Below are positions 62,201-64,000 of a stretch of 64,000 bases of DNA, piece by piece (position 1 is the first letter of the stretch; every line of letters begins with the position of its first letter). The DNA is taken from the NCBI RefSeq assembly GCF_949628265.1, contig NC_088786.1, positions 25,379,681 to 25,443,680 on the forward strand. Reading direction: 5' to 3'. The translations under genes were made by a program, and so were the position numbers. This DNA comes from Cloeon dipterum. Lineage: Eukaryota; Arthropoda; Insecta; Ephemeroptera; Baetidae. The notes beneath the pieces were generated by a model. That model had not been told where the DNA came from. It was given only the letters and a program-made list of their open reading frames with translations, and did no database searches.

Positions 62201-64000
62201 GAATCAGAAAGTTAATGGGAAGCGGAGAGAAAAATATTCATTCCAAACCCTATCATAAATGTGATTTTACAATAGACTTTAGTGTAAACATTGTTATTTT
62301 CTTCTCGGCTCGTTATGAGGCACGACTGTAAAGACCAAGTTAAAAATTTTGCATTCATAAAAGAAGAAAAGTTTGGAAAGAACAAAAGGAAACGATCCTA
62401 CAAAATAATAAACTGGGTAGAAAAGAAGTCTGTAGCGAAACGACGTCGTCGCCGGCGAGCTGAAATCATTTATTTCAACTCGCGCGGCCCCATTTTGCCT
62501 TCAAATAACTTTTTCGCTTTTGTCAGGTTGATTAATGCAGCGCGCAAGCGAGCTAATTTTCAGCGCGCATTTCCTCTCTTTATCCACGGCTGGAGGAGCA
62601 GCATCAAAAGGGACAGAGAGAAGCATTGTTTCAGTTTTGACGCAAAACGACAGAGCCACGAACGTGGAATTAACGCGCACGCCGCCCTTTGTCATCGCGA
62701 GCCAGGCGAGGGTAAATATGTATAATCGTTAGTGCAGCTGGCGCGCCACCTCCGCCCCCGCCAATTATCGTCCAATTAGCCGCCGCAAATCTCAAACCAC
62801 GCAAGCCTATTGTCCCATTCTGAGAAATCACGTCCAGCCGGATTAAATGGCGCGGCGAAGATGAAACAGACACGTACCCGTATTGATTCAGTAGCGCGCA
62901 CTTTGTTTGATGAATGAGCGTGGAAAGAAGTTTGCACATTAATTCCCAGATACTGGAGCAAGCGCGGATTTATTTATGTATTTGTTTTGCACCGTGCGAT
63001 GATAACTACAAGCACGAATTTGCCAACTCAAGCGTAATTCAAACAGGCAGAGCAGCACATGCAAGTGAAGTGTGTTGTGAATCATTGTCATTGCACAATT
63101 TAATTTATTCAAGTTCAAGAAACTTTGGTTCCTCGGGGATCTGTCAGTTCCCCGATATGCCATTGGGCAAAATTGTAATTTCACGCATGTCAGTCCGGAA
63201 TTTCATATTAAATCTGGCGTTGAAGGTTCTAGCTAAGGAGTTCTCGCTTCGCAGATTACCCTTTGGAAATAGTATGTTTACCAGCATAGGGATATTAAAT
63301 ATCGCATTGATGAACGAAGTTTATGCTCAGGAAATTGCCAAATCATTAATTTGTTAGAAATTTTCAGAGCATTTGTGAGGAGGCAAAATGCTTACGAAAA
63401 CTCCATCCAAGTTTTCGCGAGAGATCTTTTTCCCACTTTCATCCGTGCCAAGAAGGGGCATTTGATAAAATTTTCAGTTGCGAGATAACTTTGTGATTCC
63501 GAGAAGAGGAGGGAAGATTTTCAATCGGCACAAGTTCATAATTCTGCGCTGCTGCAGGCTTCGTCCCCGCTCAAATATTTAAATTAGATCACCAAGAAAC
63601 TCCTGCAAATCCTTAATCGTGGACTTTATTAGCTAGAGAATTCCCGCAAGAGATCCGCAGGAAAGTTAACGGGGAACGAGCGTGAATCTTTTTTAGTCTT
63701 CATCCCCTAGCAGTCATATAGCGTCATTTCCATGATTCCAGGCCCACGCACAGTTCAAAAGTTAATACCCCCTCGCGGCCATTAAGCTCCAAAACCCGCA
63801 ACGTTAAATGTCATGTGAAATTGAATATACAGTGAAAATGCAAGAAAATATAACTGTTTTTAATAATATTATAAATAAGCCTTGTGCTAAAGGCCTGTTG
63901 AAGAAAATGGTAATTTAAAATTTATTTTGACGAATCGTTGGAATTTTGTTAGCTAAATCTAGGTCCAGTATAAACATCATATTTTATAAAAAACAGCAGG
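59294..64000 (+). other. Presumed intron 1 of the 59 kb gene
   Basis: AT-rich sequence with GC-rich islands near 60,200-60,850 and 62,450-62,900. It contains a CA microsatellite. The reading frames present (up to 147 codons) show no recognisable domain and no convincing splice context. No RNA gene was recognised. Confidence 0.35.
60171..60193. repeat. CA dinucleotide microsatellite
   Basis: An uninterrupted CA run of about 11.5 units. Confidence 0.9.

Noticed and set aside
62291-62725. Plus-strand open frame of 144 codons, rich in Arg/Lys
   Set aside because: No conserved motif; the composition follows the local GC-rich, repeat-like DNA.
63000-63357. Plus-strand open frame of 147 codons (62914-63357)
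   Set aside because: Lacks any recognisable family motif and has no convincing splice borders. Could be tested by RNA-seq, but not supported here.
1-64000. CRISPR arrays, bacterial operons, rRNA or tRNA genes
   Set aside because: No regularly spaced direct repeats and no tRNA B-box context (GGTTCGAATCC-like) with a foldable cloverleaf were noticed. The genes are spliced and animal-like.

Overview
This 64 kb window is arthropod nuclear DNA, most likely from an insect. The genes have many short introns with GT-AG borders, AATAAA signals follow several of the genes, and the gene set is typical of Metazoa (Notum, Bora, TMCC/Dementin, AIMP1). Every product below was named by reading the translated exons by eye; no database search was run. 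The species cannot be named from the sequence alone.

The first 36 kb is gene-dense. In order: a partial DNA ligase I-like gene (minus, runs off the left edge); pyrroline-5-carboxylate reductase (plus, 6 exons), whose intron 4 holds a 1.45 kb foldback transposable element; a TMCC/Dementin-family coiled-coil membrane protein (minus, 11 coding exons); ISCU, the iron-sulfur scaffold (plus, 4 exons); AIMP1/EMAP-II (minus, 4 exons); cytosolic Cu/Zn superoxide dismutase (plus, 3 exons); Bora, the Aurora-A/Plk1 activator (minus, 7 coding exons); and Notum, the secreted Wnt deacylase (minus, 12 coding exons plus a 5' exon about 6.7 kb upstream). All assembled reading frames close: 813, 1950, 462, 951, 465, 1275 and 1869 nt including stops. 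Neighbours alternate head-to-head (ligase/P5CR, TMCC/ISCU, AIMP1/SOD1) and tail-to-tail (P5CR/TMCC, ISCU/AIMP1, SOD1/Bora), often with little spacing.

The last 28 kb is almost free of coding signal. It contains CT/GA and CA microsatellites, AT-rich sequence, a few hairpins and a tandem duplication. Near its right end is a plus-strand first exon that encodes only a signal peptide (59236-59293); the rest of that gene lies beyond the window. The roughly 22.7 kb between the inferred Notum start site and this new promoter looks like a cis-regulatory domain. Together with Notum intron 1 it contains good matches to the TCF/Pangolin HMG site, and one of these has an adjacent Helper site, which fits Notum being a conserved Wnt feedback target.

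The genes do not form a pathway; they are housekeeping, cell-cycle and signalling genes that happen to be neighbours. I found no clear undescribed molecular system. The most interesting observations are the foldback element, the Notum 5' architecture (start codon at the very end of a distant exon, in-frame uORF, bipartite TCF site), the unusual Notum exon junction before the catalytic Asp, and the orphan signal-peptide exon.
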